DNA of 64,000 nucleotides from Escarpia spicata (Eukaryota; Annelida; Polychaeta; Sabellida; Siboglinidae): NCBI GenBank assembly GCA_963995525.1, contig OZ023213.1, positions 14,869,033 to 14,933,032 of the forward strand, read 5' to 3'. Shown piece by piece: positions 23,640 to 35,339 of this stretch (position 1 is its first letter; each line of letters starts with the position of its first letter). The notes under the pieces were generated by a model. It saw only the letters and a program-made list of their open reading frames with translations, ran no database searches and was not told where the DNA came from. The position numbers and the translations under genes were made by a program.

Positions 23640-24500
23640 CGAGAGATGTCCACCCCAGTGATTCAGGAAAATCATCAATACCTCCGATATCATGAATATG
23701 CAGTACAACTTGGCTTCTTGCTGGTTCAGTGTCAAAAGGTCACAGGAAGTTCCCTGCTATACTTAATAAATTGGTCCAACCAGATGATGTATGTGAAAAA
23801 GATACACGTCCTGAAGAGCATTATAGAATCAATTGAATGTTTTGAAAAAACACAATTTGCCACTTCGAGGAGGGATGACCGGACAAGTACATCGTTCAAC
23901 AGGGGAAATTTCTTGGCAATTCTAGAGATGATGGCCAAATGCGACTACACACGCCACGAACATATTGAGACATGAAAGAAGAAGGCGCAGTACATGTCAA
24001 TAATAATTAAGAATGAAGTTATTGATGTAGTAGCTGAACACATTTCAAAGGAGAATACACTCGGCCCAGAAGACGAAAATGTCTTCTTTTACATCATGGC
24101 AGATAAGGTCACATATCCACGTGGTAACCAGGCGATTCTCTCAATGTTCTTGAGGATACTAGCTGGGTGTAAAAACAAATAGTTCGTTTTTGCTTCCATA
24201 TACGTAGAGAGAACGCCTCATGAAGCTATAGCTCATGCTATCTTCGAAAGCCTCAAAAGAACATCACATCGACATCAGTAAAGCCAGGGGTCAGAGCTAC
24301 GACGGTGCTCAGTGTGTGGCCTCGAATAAGGTTAGCGTGCAGGCCAGAATACAACAGTTATCCCCATGGGCGTTGTACTTACACTGCATCAGTCATGTCC
24401 TCAACTTGAGCATCGCCAAAGCATGTAAACTCCCTGCCACCCGGAACATTGACACCATTAGTTATGTTTTTGTCTTTGAGCCATTCCCGGAACGATAACG
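23640..24500 (+). pseudogene. hAT-type (DUF4371/ZMYM1-like) transposase remnant
   Basis: Three consecutive open pieces (23646-23975, 23994-24182, 24235-24498) follow the order of a DUF4371-type hAT transposase. They show FNRGNFLAILEMMAKCD; then IIIKNEVIDVVAEHI and FFYIMADKVTYPRGNQ (usually IMADEVTD, the catalytic Asp region); then ARGQSYDGAQCVA (usually RGQxYDGAxNM), QARIQ and LHCISHVLNLSIAKACK. Stops and frame changes separate the pieces. The C-terminal dimerisation region is missing. The terminal repeats were not found. Confidence 0.75.
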
Positions 24501-27500
24501 ATTTCTGGAACTAATCATAAACAACTTCTAGCATCTAGCAACAGTCTATTAACTGACTATGTTCTTTATATAGTATGGTTAAAATACTGAATTCGTTTGA
24601 AGTCATTCAACTGTTGTAATCTTTTTCAGAATATTATCACTAAATGTCAATGATATTTAACATCCCGAGTTGAGATGGGACCGACACTTTTACGTGATCT
24701 CATAGTCAAAGTGATACACATTCCCCGATGTTGAGAGCCATATATTAACACCAAATGTACCACGTCCGGTCTGCATCTTGAATTCAGAACTTTGGCATGA
24801 ACGGCGGACGTGCAATTCACTACATTTACATTTTGGGTTATACTTGTTTTATGTTTTGTTTTAAAAACGAGATATGGCCGAAAGTCACAAGTCAGATTTG
24901 AAGTTTGATATTTACAACTTACATATTAGGTTTTCACTCACTCACAAGATAATGGGTAGTATAAGAACTAGATTACACCGTTTGAAGTGTTTTGCCTAAG
25001 CAAACGTTAAATGGGTCGTAGGGAGATACACCGTCCTACGCCCTCATCGCGGCGCTTCGCGATTTGTTTTTCGGGCCTTAACGCTTCAGGGCTTATCTTG
25101 GACCCCTTTTTCTAAACCCTGGATCCGCCCCTGTTAGTTATATGTTCGTGAATTCACACATTACAATTGCAACTATGAATGTTAATTATATAAGTCACTA
25201 GTAATATATACTGACAAAAACATAATATTACTGAGTTGACATTTAAACGTTACAAATGCATTTTTGTTTTTATAATACTTTCGTGCTTACGAGCGTGCTA
25301 AACGAGATGAAAGACCCGCTTACCGACCGAGTTCGTGTTTGTCATGCAACTGTTTGCGAAAAATCGACATAAACATGGCACTTTTTTTCATTACTAACTT
25401 TTTCATAACTAACTTCTGTGTTGATCTTGGGTTTGCCATGGCACACAGAACAGGAGTGTTTACTCTTTTAGTTACAAGCATACACTATAATTTGTTGTGT
25501 GTAGTGAACTTTTCAAAAGCGACCAGACGATGTTGGTGTATCACAAAAATATCAAAAAACAACAGAATCCCTTAAAAACTAGTATAGCGGTGCATGGAAA
25601 AGATCAAATTGTTCACAAACAAATGCTCGAAAAGTAGCATTCAGTTGTTGTTTGTATTGAGGTGGGAGTCAATTGTCGTTAGCGTGTACGGCGTAAAATA
25701 TAAATGTGTGTGTGTGTTGCGTGTGCGCACGCATGAGCTTGCGTGCGTGTTTGTGTGCGTGTGTTCGTGTGAGCGTGTGTGTGCGTGTGCGAGATGTCCA
25801 ATCTAGTCTTTAGGAAAATATTATTTATTAAATTTGAATGTATTCACATTATAAATTATTAGAAATTATTGTCGGTTTCTTTGGAGTTGTAAACAAAACC
25901 TGATATATCTCCGTTCACTACGCGACAGTTTATTACATGTTAACCTCGACGCACGTACAATGTATCACTGGTTTCCCCCAAATGTAACCATGCCCCTACT
26001 AAAAGTGCCGTGCAGTGTGCCTTATTAGTATATTTTGTTTTAATTACATTAATACGAATAAATTCATACGTAACGTTGGCACACAAAAAAAAGAAAATAT
26101 GTAATGAATTTGACGATGTGTGCAAGCGTGCCTGTCCGCGTTTTTAAGATCAGTGTTTGATACAGTACTTGACTAAGATGTATTACTTGGGCGATCAACA
26201 ATCGTATACCGGGCGATTTGGGTGGATACTACACGTGACGATTGCATGGAACACTCTGAATATCCTCAGCACACAACACGAATGATACATACAAACAACG
26301 ACAGTTTCACATGCATTCTTCCAGTGTAGCTTTTCCCGAAGTAAACACGTATTGATAGAGCTGTTTACTTGGTACCCAAAATGCGGACAAAATACGTATG
26401 TGGCAAAACTCCGCTTATCCAGAGTTATTCGCTTTCGAGTTGTGGAATACTGTTCATAAACTTGAATGAAAGAGTTCTGCAGTTTTGCTTCTCAGGCCAT
26501 CAAAAAGTAGAGACACTTATGTTGTATTTTATCAGAAACAGTTATATGACTTACATGAGTTTGTTGTCGGTAAGCGGCTCTTCCATCTCTTCTAGCACGC
26601 TCGTCAGCACAAAAACATCAAAACGGGTTAGGGAATGCAATATTAAACTGCAAATTGCATTTTGGAAGCAATCTTATAAACAACATAATTTTTTTTATTT
26701 TGTACACATTTATGGGGATATTTTGTGTGAATAATTTATCGGACTCCTCCTTTGAACGATTAGAAGACCCAACCCAATCCCAAACCAAAATAACAAATAT
26801 ATGTTTCCGCTACTGGTTTCCTCACCCCCGCCCAAAAATGAAATTCAGATCTATCTCATGACGTTGGTCATGTCGTCAACATATCGCATGTTACTTGTAT
26901 GAATAATTATAATAACCTATCGATGTACGTAATTGTTTTGGACAACGAAAACTACAATTTTCTTCCGCTGGTTTGACGTCAGGTTTGTTACAAAAAAGTC
27001 AATACAGACATGTTTGACATTTTGAAAAGAGGTGTAACGAATAATTGCGACACGGGGCTACCTGAAAAGATACGCGAACAAACGCATTTTTCATATACGT
27101 GACCACGTGACCATAAATAATGCGAGCACTGAAAAACAGACTGCAAACTATTTCATAGAAACACGCATACCCAGTCGTATTAAACTGCATTCTATTAGGT
27201 ACGATGGACCGATTAAACGAGGAAAAAAGAGTCGATAAAGGCTTTCTTTACCCAGAGACTACGAACACGTGCGACTCCTGCATATCTATCAATGCTTTTT
27301 CGTTGTCTTTATCTGATAACACATGAAGAGCTCATATTAGCTGTACCTAAATTATGTAATGTAAAATACAAATATAGAAAACACATAATGCACTCTAGGT
27401 TGTAAAACAAAAGTAATAATTAATCGACATCGTCGACAGTAATACAAGTTTTCTGATTACGTGCTTTGAAAATGTATACATGTCGACTGTGTAGCAATTC

Positions 27501-28245
27501 ATTTTGTTGTGAATTGCTAACTTTTCATCATGAATCAATACAAAACCGATTTCATTAAAATGCGCAGATATGCAGTATTCGTGCAGACAAGTTAACTTAT
27601 CTGTTGTGTCGAGATCTATCTTACGTAGCTAAGTTTTTTTGCAAAATTCGACATGTTTTCTATGTTCTTCTGTTTATAAATGCACCTATTATTTTGTGAC
27701 ATTTTAGATTACAATATTATCAAGGCATTGCGAAATCACATAATGTCAATTGCGTGCATTCATTTTTCATTCTTGTATCTAATGGCCACAACTATACACA
27801 GCCACGGTAAATATTGTTGTTCGTACCAGTTTGGTCTTCATTTTGATCGAGATATTTGTTTCCCGAATACAGTTAAATGTATGAATGTGTGCATACGTTT
27901 TCTTGATAGCATGTTTGTAACGCACTTAACACATCTTTGTTAAATTGCAATACATGGATTCACGCCTGTATGCCAACACCTCGTCGTTAACAAATAGCGT
28001 GTTCTCTACCGGTTAGCGTGCGAAGAAAAGGAAGACGTAATTGAGGGGATTCGGGTAAGTGAGTTTTGGTCAGCTTATCACATACTGCCTGGTAAAATTG
28101 CTTTATGAAATTCGAGTTTGAAATGGAGCTTGTTTAAGAACACCCACACAAGAAAATCATCATATTACAGCATTTCATTTTTCCGATGTTTCGTAGCTGC
28201 CACACCCACGCCCCTGTGTGCTCTAATCCGTGAAACATAACGGTT
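24501..28245. other. No gene recognised (3.7 kb)
   Basis: AT-rich intergenic DNA upstream of gene B. A TG/CG-alternating tract lies at 25700-25795. The segment 25015-25135 looks like a decayed repeat end (GGATCCGCCCCTG, compare 10970 and 18595). Open frames here lack motifs, signal exons or matches to other parts of the window. Confidence 0.4.
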
Positions 28246-28300
28246 ATTCCTAAAAAGTACAGGGACGTGTAACGAGAGATGATTGATTGAGACACAGTTG

Positions 28301-28308
28301 TATAAATA
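28301..28308 (+). promoter_or_regulatory. TATA box of gene B
   Basis: TATAAATA, matching the gene A promoter in sequence and in position relative to the first exon. The flanks CAGGGACGTGTAACGAGAG upstream and CATTTCCAGACTA downstream are also shared. Transcription should start near 28330. Confidence 0.75.
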
Positions 28309-28329
28309 CAGATACATTTCCAGACTATA

Positions 28330-28381
28330 GCACCATTGGCTTCAAAGACGAAGATCGGTGGGTCACCTCGTTGTCTGCAAG
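28330..28381 (+). other. Gene B non-coding first exon (5' UTR), approximate
   Basis: It ends at CTGCAAG|GTAAGTAAG (28381/28382), a strong donor. The next acceptor, AACCAG at 28879, lies five bases before the start codon. The exon has no ATG at its 3' edge, unlike gene A. The 5' edge is inferred from the TATA box. Confidence 0.65.
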
Positions 28382-28884
28382 GTAAGTAAGAAGTTTCCGG
28401 TGCTTCATTTCTAGAATTGTGGTCACTTCGTGTAACGATACGGCTAACAATCTCGTTCTTCGCTCTTGAGCAAACAAATTGTGGCTGTTAGCTCCCTGTA
28501 CACGCCAACGATATGTTCTAACTAAACACAACACGTCTCAGTGAATACGGGTAATCGTGAATGGGCACTTTGTCCTTCTGAAAACCCAGCACATTGTATC
28601 AGCATTGGTTATAGATCCGTGTCACAAACAATAGGTGAACTCACAAAATGTAATGGGGGAGTTGTTGGTTTAACAGAAACTCCAAATTATGAAAACAAAT
28701 TTAAATTTAAATAATAAGCCATTTCTAATTATTAATCCTATCTAATATGAAACATGTCGCTATAGATACCAACGTAAGAATCTGCTTACGTAGGATTCAC
28801 GAAAGCTTTTTAAAGTATCGGTTATTGTTGCATTATTGTTGCATTACTATATGTGTACATATTTTTTGAAGATAACCAGACATC

Positions 28885-28939
28885 ATGGCGAAGTTCTTCA
28901 TCGCGTTGCTGGTGCTCGCTGCTGTATATGCAGTTGAAG
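28885..28939 (+). CDS. Gene B exon 1 (signal peptide)
   Basis: Starts at ATG in context CATCATGG and ends at GAAG|GTAAGATAC. It codes for 18 residues plus one base. The donor context GTAAGATACAA is the same as in gene A. Cleavage probably falls after VYA or VEA. Confidence 0.88.
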
Positions 28940-30991
28940 GTAAGATACAAAAATAGATAATGCTAATACGTTTTGTTAATGTTCATTTCACGCAGGCTGA
29001 CATCATGGTAACATACACACACAAGCTCGCGTTCGTATGCACGTACACACGTACGCTTTCACGCGTACACGCATACACACCACACACACGCACGCACAAG
29101 CGCGCTTGCACTATACATCGTTGTGGTACACCGATTTAAAGAGGATAGTCATGGTGATTTATGTACATACTTAGCATTAAAGAAAGAATATACTGACAAC
29201 CGATGCATTAAACGACATGGAAGGAATTACGTTGATGTTAAAATTGCTATGTTGCAATTATTTTTTCAATGCCTCACGAGAACTTCGGAAGAAAACAAAT
29301 ATGAACGAAAACATACACTTCACCTTCATAATAGTACTGGGCGCACAACAGAGCTCATTATGCGTGCGCGCGTGTGTGTGTGTGTGTGTGTGTGCGTGCG
29401 TGTGTGCGCGCATGTTAACGTATCGGGGAAGTTGGGCCTAAAAAGACAAATTCAAATGTTATCGTGTTTTTTCTTTCAGCTAGCAAAGGTTACACTGGAT
29501 GTTGGAACGGCTACAACTACGATTGCTGCCGAAATCGTCGCCCCAACTTCTACTATCCGTCTCTGGCGAAGCCTTTCCCCTACTACTACTACTGTCTCGG
29601 CAGGAGAGTTGTGTACGGCCGTTGCGGGTACAACCTTTGCGTCACTAGATTTGGATCTTGTGGTAAGTACTGCGAGGATGACACAGGTCAAAACAAGTTG
29701 CTGTCCAAGTTTATGTAAATCCTTTTTAAACAATATGGAACGCCAGAGAATAAACAATAATAGATAGTATGTCAACATCTTGGGAAAGGAGTACAACAAC
29801 ACTGCTACAAACGACAGTGTGGTTTGGAGGGTCGTGATCGCCAATGCCAGTGACAGACGCGGTACGTAGAAGAAGACACAATATATTGGACTATTCACAA
29901 ATCAACGGCTTTCATGTCCACTTGTCATCTGGTGTTTAGGTTCTGGATAGCAATCTTCTTTACTATTGTTAAACCTTGTAGCGAACAATTAAAATATGAG
30001 CTGCGTATGTATATGTAGGCTTCCACACTGACGCAATTTAATTGGCGATGTGATTTTTATGTTTAAGGATCATGCAGCGATTTATGTAGGTACTCCCGAA
30101 GTACGTACTACTACTCATCGACCTACTTCTTCGGTCGCTACTACTACCGATGCAGCAGAGGCACCGGCTACTACAACTCATGTGGCCTCAATCAATCGTA
30201 CTACCCGGGACTTGGTCGTTGTGGTTCGTATCTACTGTGCTCTTCTCAATATAGTAATGACCTTCATATACAGTTTACGAAATGCTGAAGACGTGTGCTG
30301 CAACCCGATTTATATCTCATGGCGCTAATATCTTGAACGTTATTGTCACTGTGAGATCTATAATAATATATTCGTGCGCTGTAGTTTTGCATATCAACCA
30401 AATGTTTCTAGCATGTATACTATTATGTTACATTAGAATATGATTTGGAGTATTAAGGGGGTTATTGCTTACCAAAGCCCTCCAACCTCCTTGACGGTTC
30501 ACCGAAACAAAACCAACCATACCCCTATCCAGGCTCACTTTAAACACTAACAGCGTCCCCTCGGCTCAAAAAAATCTCAAAATACGCCGTTTGACATAGA
30601 CTTGGGGGCTAATCATATTTCAAGCCCTCCCACCCAAATACCCCCAATAGAAGTCCCCCCCCCCCCCCATTTCGTCGTCTATGAATAGGAACACGAATGG
30701 TGCATAATGCACATATTTCATGAAGCGGTGGGCCTCTTGTTTGAATGCAAAGCCCGTGGTAATAATTTATAGCAGCATATCAGCGCAACGTGTGTTGCAG
30801 GCTGCAGAGAGAATTACTGTGAGAGATACAGCGGCTGGCAGGCGACCGTTTGCAACGGATGCGGAAGCTACGTCTTCTGCAGATATGGACGTCCCATTCG
30901 CTACAGGAGATGCCCCTGGAACAGACGCCACTACGACTGTCGTCGGCGTCGTTGTGTCAACAGGTGCAACAACTGTTGTGGCTACCGATAA
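28885..30991 (+). CDS. Gene B: Tyr/Arg/Cys-rich secreted protein (four coding exons)
   Basis: Unrecognised family, paralogue of gene A. Coding exons are 28885-28939, 29480-29662, 30068-30223 and 30801-30991 (55, 183, 156 and 191 bp; 194 residues), all with phase-1 GT-AG introns. The signal peptide is MAKFFIALLVLAAVYAV. The mature protein is about 17% Tyr, 16% Arg and 13% Cys (23 Cys). Exons 2 and 3 share a Tyr-run/Cys/x9/Cys-Gly/Asn/.../Gly-x-Cys core and look like one module duplicated. Exon 4 is a different, strongly basic 11-Cys module. The ATG was chosen because it opens the signal peptide right after the acceptor and is conserved in A. The protein is secreted, very basic and disulfide-rich. 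Tyr-rich adhesive or matrix protein, host-defence peptide precursor and venom component are all possible readings; none is proven. Confidence 0.88.
28940..29479 (+). other. Gene B intron 1 with alternating CA/CG/TG tracts
   Basis: A 540-bp intron. CA/CG-alternating DNA lies at 29010-29105 and a CG/TG tract at 29360-29412, on either side of unremarkable sequence. It is bounded by GTAAGA and TTTCAG. Confidence 0.8.
29480..29662 (+). CDS. Gene B exon 2 (first mature module)
   Basis: 183 bp, TTTCAG acceptor and GTAAGTAC donor. It opens with GYTGCWNGYNYDCC, continues with Tyr/Pro-rich sequence and a YYYYC...VVYGRCGYNLC core, and ends FGSC. Seven Cys. Confidence 0.88.
30068..30223 (+). CDS. Gene B exon 3 (Tyr-rich module)
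   Basis: 156 bp, TTTAAG acceptor and weak G|GTTCGT donor. It encodes GSCSDLCRY, Tyr/Ser runs, FFGRYYYRC and the ending GLGRC. If the weak donor is not used, the frame continues through a further Cys-containing tail of about 20 codons to TGA near 30287. Confidence 0.82.
30224..30800 (+). other. Gene B intron 3
   Basis: 577-bp phase-1 intron from GTTCGT to TTGCAG. It contains pyrimidine/C-rich repeat-like DNA at 30460-30680, including a run of about 16 C near 30653-30668, not seen in gene A's intron 3 and so probably a later insertion. Confidence 0.65.
30801..30991 (+). CDS. Gene B exon 4 (Arg-rich C-terminal module)
   Basis: TTGCAG acceptor at 30800; stop TAA at 30989-30991. Sixty-three residues with [15 protein letters not shown], a CRRRRC run and a terminal CNNCC. 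It is nearly identical to gene A exon 4 at both DNA and protein level. Confidence 0.88.
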
Positions 30992-31029
30992 GCAGACAAC
31001 AAGAAGGTAATTTAATGTGTTACTGATTG

Positions 31030-31032
31030 TCT

Positions 31033-31091
<59 letters not shown>
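31030..31091. repeat. (TCG)n microsatellite in the 3' region of gene B
   Basis: About 20 pure TCG units just after the stop codon. If the conserved AAG|GTAATTT (31006) and CACAATTTAG (31114) are used as splice sites, the array lies in a small 3' UTR intron. Gene A has a short TTG/TCG-type sequence at the same place. Confidence 0.9.
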
Positions 31092-31228
31092 TTTTGTGTC
31101 TTCCACAATTTAGGTGGTTCGTTTTGAAGATATTGATTCATCATCGCAACAACAAAACGAATGTTCTATTCAATGATGTAATCAATTCTATTTTATAAAA
31201 CGATATTTAAAGTTTTACATTTAATAAT

Positions 31229-31234
31229 AATAAA
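31229..31234 (+). terminator. Putative polyadenylation signal AATAAA of gene B
   Basis: AATAAA about 240 bp after the stop codon, at the end of the 3' sequence shared with gene A. Confidence 0.55.
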
Positions 31235-31349
31235 TAAGATCTTTTTGTTCACACATTGAAAAAAAGCAATTGTACATTTTTTTAAATACAATAATTTCCG
31301 TAATAATACGACTGACTTCATCATCGTTTAAAATAATGCATTTCTTAAA

Positions 31350-31413
31350 AACAAAGAGCGTGTCTTAAAACCATTAGATGTTTAAAATAGTGCGTGTCTT
31401 AAAACCGTTAGAT
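31350..31413. repeat. Short tandem repeat, two ~34-bp units
   Basis: The segment CGTGTCTTAAAACC(A/G)TTAGATGTT occurs twice (about 31359 and 31392), separated by TAAAATAGTG. A weaker third match (TTTAAAATAATGCATTTCTTAAAA) lies just upstream. Confidence 0.7.
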
Positions 31414-32555
31414 GTTACGCTCTGTTTTGTCTTGGAGGGAACATGAGTAAATTGAAAAGACGCCCAAAGTTTTATGAATTGATATTTTATTGTGTCCTAT
31501 GGGTGCTTCTTTGTATTCCAAGTGCATATATCAAGGTACAATTGCCGTTTGAACCTATGTCACGATAAACACATGTACATGTATCTCTATGTTGTTATTT
31601 TTGGTTGATATCATCATCAGCGATGTAACACCACTGTCTGGTTGCTTGCAGTGACGTTCACTGGTCTCTGTCGCTCTTCGAACACAAACGGAACAAGGGG
31701 ACACGAGCAGATAGATTGTTCTCCGAACAATTGTCAACACATTCGTTTGTGACCTGCACGACTATGTGAACATTACACTAAATTAAAGTTTTTGCTTTGC
31801 AATGTTCTGTGTCAGAGTACTAATGTCAGTCCCGACAAGCTGTTGCGCAGGAATTCGATACCTTAGAAGAAACTTACTGAACACAACGTTGATACAAAAA
31901 CACATACATTTGTTATCTCAAACAGGCATTCCAATACGTGATAAGCCTTAACTAGTTATCTTTTGAACTGAATGTAGGCTCTATCTTCAAAATGTATCAT
32001 CATTGATGATGATGTCAGAACGTTGATGTCCAATATGAAACTAAATTACTGTTATCTGGCCTCCGCCCACACTCATCTCAGACTAAAGTTTGTAAATATT
32101 GATTTGATTATGTCAATATATCAACAGTATCCGTCCGAAGCGTAAATTATAGATGTCCGACGCCAGACCAAAATGCCTCCTTGTTAGACCACGTGTGTTA
32201 TATACGAGAACGCATTGGATTTCTCTGGGGCAATGACAACTCTCTTTTCTAAGTCTGCAAAGAATATACTGACGGCGTCATCAGGCTGCTGAGATAGTCA
32301 AAGTTGTATAGGTTTTCGATTTTCTTTCCACCGAGGAACAGCTAGCTTTGTTGATTGGTGTGTTCTTTTATCTCTTTTGTGTACCTTCTTTCTCTGCCAA
32401 CGTCCCTTTACAACAACCTATCTCCACGGTCATCGGTCTTCAACCACCCAACCACTACGTGCGCACATCTTCACAAGTACATGGCAACCTGATTTACTTG
32501 ACTCTATCCCTAAATCCGCTACGATGTCCTACTACACAAGCCTACTTGTGCCTGA
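31414..32555. other. No gene recognised
   Basis: No family exons, no transposon motifs. The next recognisable sequence is the LINE endonuclease fragment near 32560. Confidence 0.4.
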
Positions 32556-33600
32556 TCAAATCAAGATATGTTCGCAACAAAACGACCGACACACACCACG
32601 TATACACGATATCGACGTTGTGGCCATTACCGAAACCTGGCTTTCTAATAAAGACTCTGACCTCCCGGTAACCAGAGCTCTCACACTACCTGAATATAAC
32701 CTCAATCACCGTCCAAGGCCCAGTCGTCGCTGTGGCGGCATTGTGGTATTGCATAAATAATCCATTAAAGCAAAAGCTGTGAAGACATTCAACGACATTC
32801 GGTCTTTCGAAACGATGAGCGCTAAATTAATTACATGGTACAAGTATAATCTTGTTTGTCGTGTATGGACCACCACTAACTAACACATTTGGATCGTCGG
32901 TTGTCGACTTCATCAATGACTTCGCAGATCAATTGTTGGCAAATATGCAACACTGCCTGATTAACTGATTTTCCACCACCAGTCACGTCAAAATCCGCCT
33001 GTTCGCAGATGACTGCTTACTGTGCCGTGAATCATTGCGAGATCACACAGAACTCCAAAATGACCTGAAACAATAACAAAACTGGGCAAAAGACTGGGAA
33101 ATGACATTCAGTACAAACAAATGTTACATCCTTGGCGTAAAGAACATAACTGCTTATTTTACAGCCTTAATAACGAAACCCTAGAACGCGTAAACAGCAA
33201 CTCCTATCTTGGCACATCTATCTCTAACGACCTAAAGTGGCATTTTCATATTGCTACAAAAAAAAAAAATCAAATACTACATTTGCCTTATGCGCGCTGC
33301 CCTAGACTACGAAGCTATTGCGTTGGATCCATTTAATCGGGGGGGGGGTATTGATAAATCAGAACATTTTCAACACCGCGCCGCTCGCTTCACTGCTGGC
33401 GACTACCACTCCACTCTCCAAGGATCCATAGCAACCATTTTAACCAGCTTTAATATCAATACCCTAGAAAGCAGACGGCGAGACCTACGACTCAAATTCA
33501 GGTATCGAGGGGTTAACCAATTTATTCCAGTAATTCCAACAAAAAAAGTTTTTCCGACCCCAAAGATTACGTAAAAGATGCACACAACCAAAATATTTTC
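32556..33600 (+). mobile_element. Non-LTR retrotransposon remnant (endonuclease start plus RT end)
   Basis: An endonuclease start is visible at 32600-32757: DIDVVAITETWL, then RRCGGIVVLHK. After an internal deletion, the RT region resumes near 32985 with VKIRLFADDCLLCRE (catalytic FADD), a linker, LGTSISNDLKW and, at 33300-33560, the HFQHRAARFTAGDY and LESRRRDLRLKFRY segments. Stops and one-base shifts are frequent. This is the common animal LINE type with a terminal RRAARF motif; I do not assign a family. Confidence 0.75.
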
Positions 33601-33996
33601 AAGACCGTGTATTGCCAAACGTTGTGTAACACCTAACAACCAACAGTACAAAGTTATATAGTACCTACTGCCCACACGACCAATTTAAAATCTCGGATTG
33701 TGTAAAAAACAATAGTAGATTGGAACAAACTAAACGAGTCACATATTCAGCCTAAAACCAGAACCGATTTTAGCCGTTTATCGTGCGGCACAAATACTCA
33801 GTAACACATATACACACCCATCCCGTCGTAAACCATAGCCATTGTTTCTTACGACACAACCATTCAGATTCTGACATTAACACCGATATTCACGTGAAAC
33901 GTTTCCATCTCATGTTGCACTTCCACGGCATGACATAGTATGTCGAACAACCAACACATAATTTTATACCTTGTCTTAGCCCGTATTAATTAATGT

Positions 33997-34575
33997 ATGG
34001 TTGACACGGTGGTCGCCGATCTTACTTCCGATCACCGCGCTGTGCATTGCCGTCTCACGAAGGAGCTTTTCAGATTGACAATCGAGAGGGGAATCTACAT
34101 CAACCAGAGAAAGCGAGTGGAGTTGTTGTCCACTGCCAGATCCACATTTTATGCCAACAAAATCAACGAACAGGCTGGCAACCGTGACATTCTTTTCCGG
34201 ATAGTTGGTTCTTTGCTGCATACAAAACACCTGTCATCATTGCCCGACAACCACGTCGGACAATTGCTTGACAATTTCAACAGTTCCTTCACGGAAAAAT
34301 TTGACATTAGTAGAAGCGATCTTGATGCGACCAGGACGAGCACTGCATTATCTCGTCACATCTACCATCGTTCCTGCCTCCGTCATAACTGACCACCAGC
34401 AGTTCACTCGCACGCTACGCTACGCTGGAGGTCCCGCGCTATAAGATTTGTACTCAAGGCGACAAAACGTTTTCACACGCAGCGCCGTAAATCTGGAACA
34501 ACCTGCCCCTTGTCAGGCGCGCGTTCAAGAAACTATTGAAAACACTTCTTTTTAAACGTGCTTGTTCACGTTAAA
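33997..34575 (+). mobile_element. CR1/L2-type LINE remnant
   Basis: It begins with the SDHRAVHC block that ends an endonuclease, runs through a linker (FYANKINEQAGNRDILFRIVGSLLH, DNFNSSFTEKFD) and jumps to the 3' end near 34420-34570. There, one frame reads LEVPRYKICTQGDKTFSHAAP, IWNNLPLV and KKLLKTLLFKRAC, the typical C-terminus of L2/CR1 ORF2. The reverse-transcriptase core is deleted. Confidence 0.7.
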
Positions 34576-34604
34576 TGAAATGTGTGAGCAGTGATGAACT
34601 CTGA

Positions 34605-35030
<426 letters not shown>

Positions 35031-35339
35031 GGGTAATTTTTAGTGTGTACAATAGGTGACGCTATTTTATCACGCTGTTTCGTAGTGTTAATTTTTTTTA
35101 ATTAGTATACAATAAGTAGCCGAATCCACCCGTCGTTGGTACTGCAACAAGTTGTCTTTTAATTATGTCATTTTGTATGTGATCTTCATACAAGCAGTGC
35201 ATGGTAGTTTTCCTGCACGAGACTTCGTTTGTGGCGCTGGAGAGCCCCTGTTTTCGGTTGTTTTACCCCCGAGTGTACCCATTTTGTTAGCACACATGTG
35301 GTACGTGTCCAGAGATAGACAGCCTATGCTGCAGTTGAT

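Noticed and set aside
29123..29767. A 214-codon plus-strand frame over gene B exon 2.
   Set aside because: It is the shifted Thr/Ala-rich frame, runs through intron 1 with TG-repeat sequence and ignores the conserved splice sites. The Cys-rich frame is the one supported by phase and paralogue comparison.
30640..30670. Run of about 16 C as a possible splice polypyrimidine tract for gene B exon 4.
   Set aside because: It is about 130 bp from the acceptor and part of a C-rich repeat-like segment absent from gene A.
28885..30991. Assignment of the family to macins, big defensins, mytilin/myticin peptides or mussel foot proteins.
   Set aside because: Some features are suggestive (basic, Cys-rich, Tyr-rich, secreted), but the Cys spacing and exon layout do not match any of these as I know them, so no name was given.
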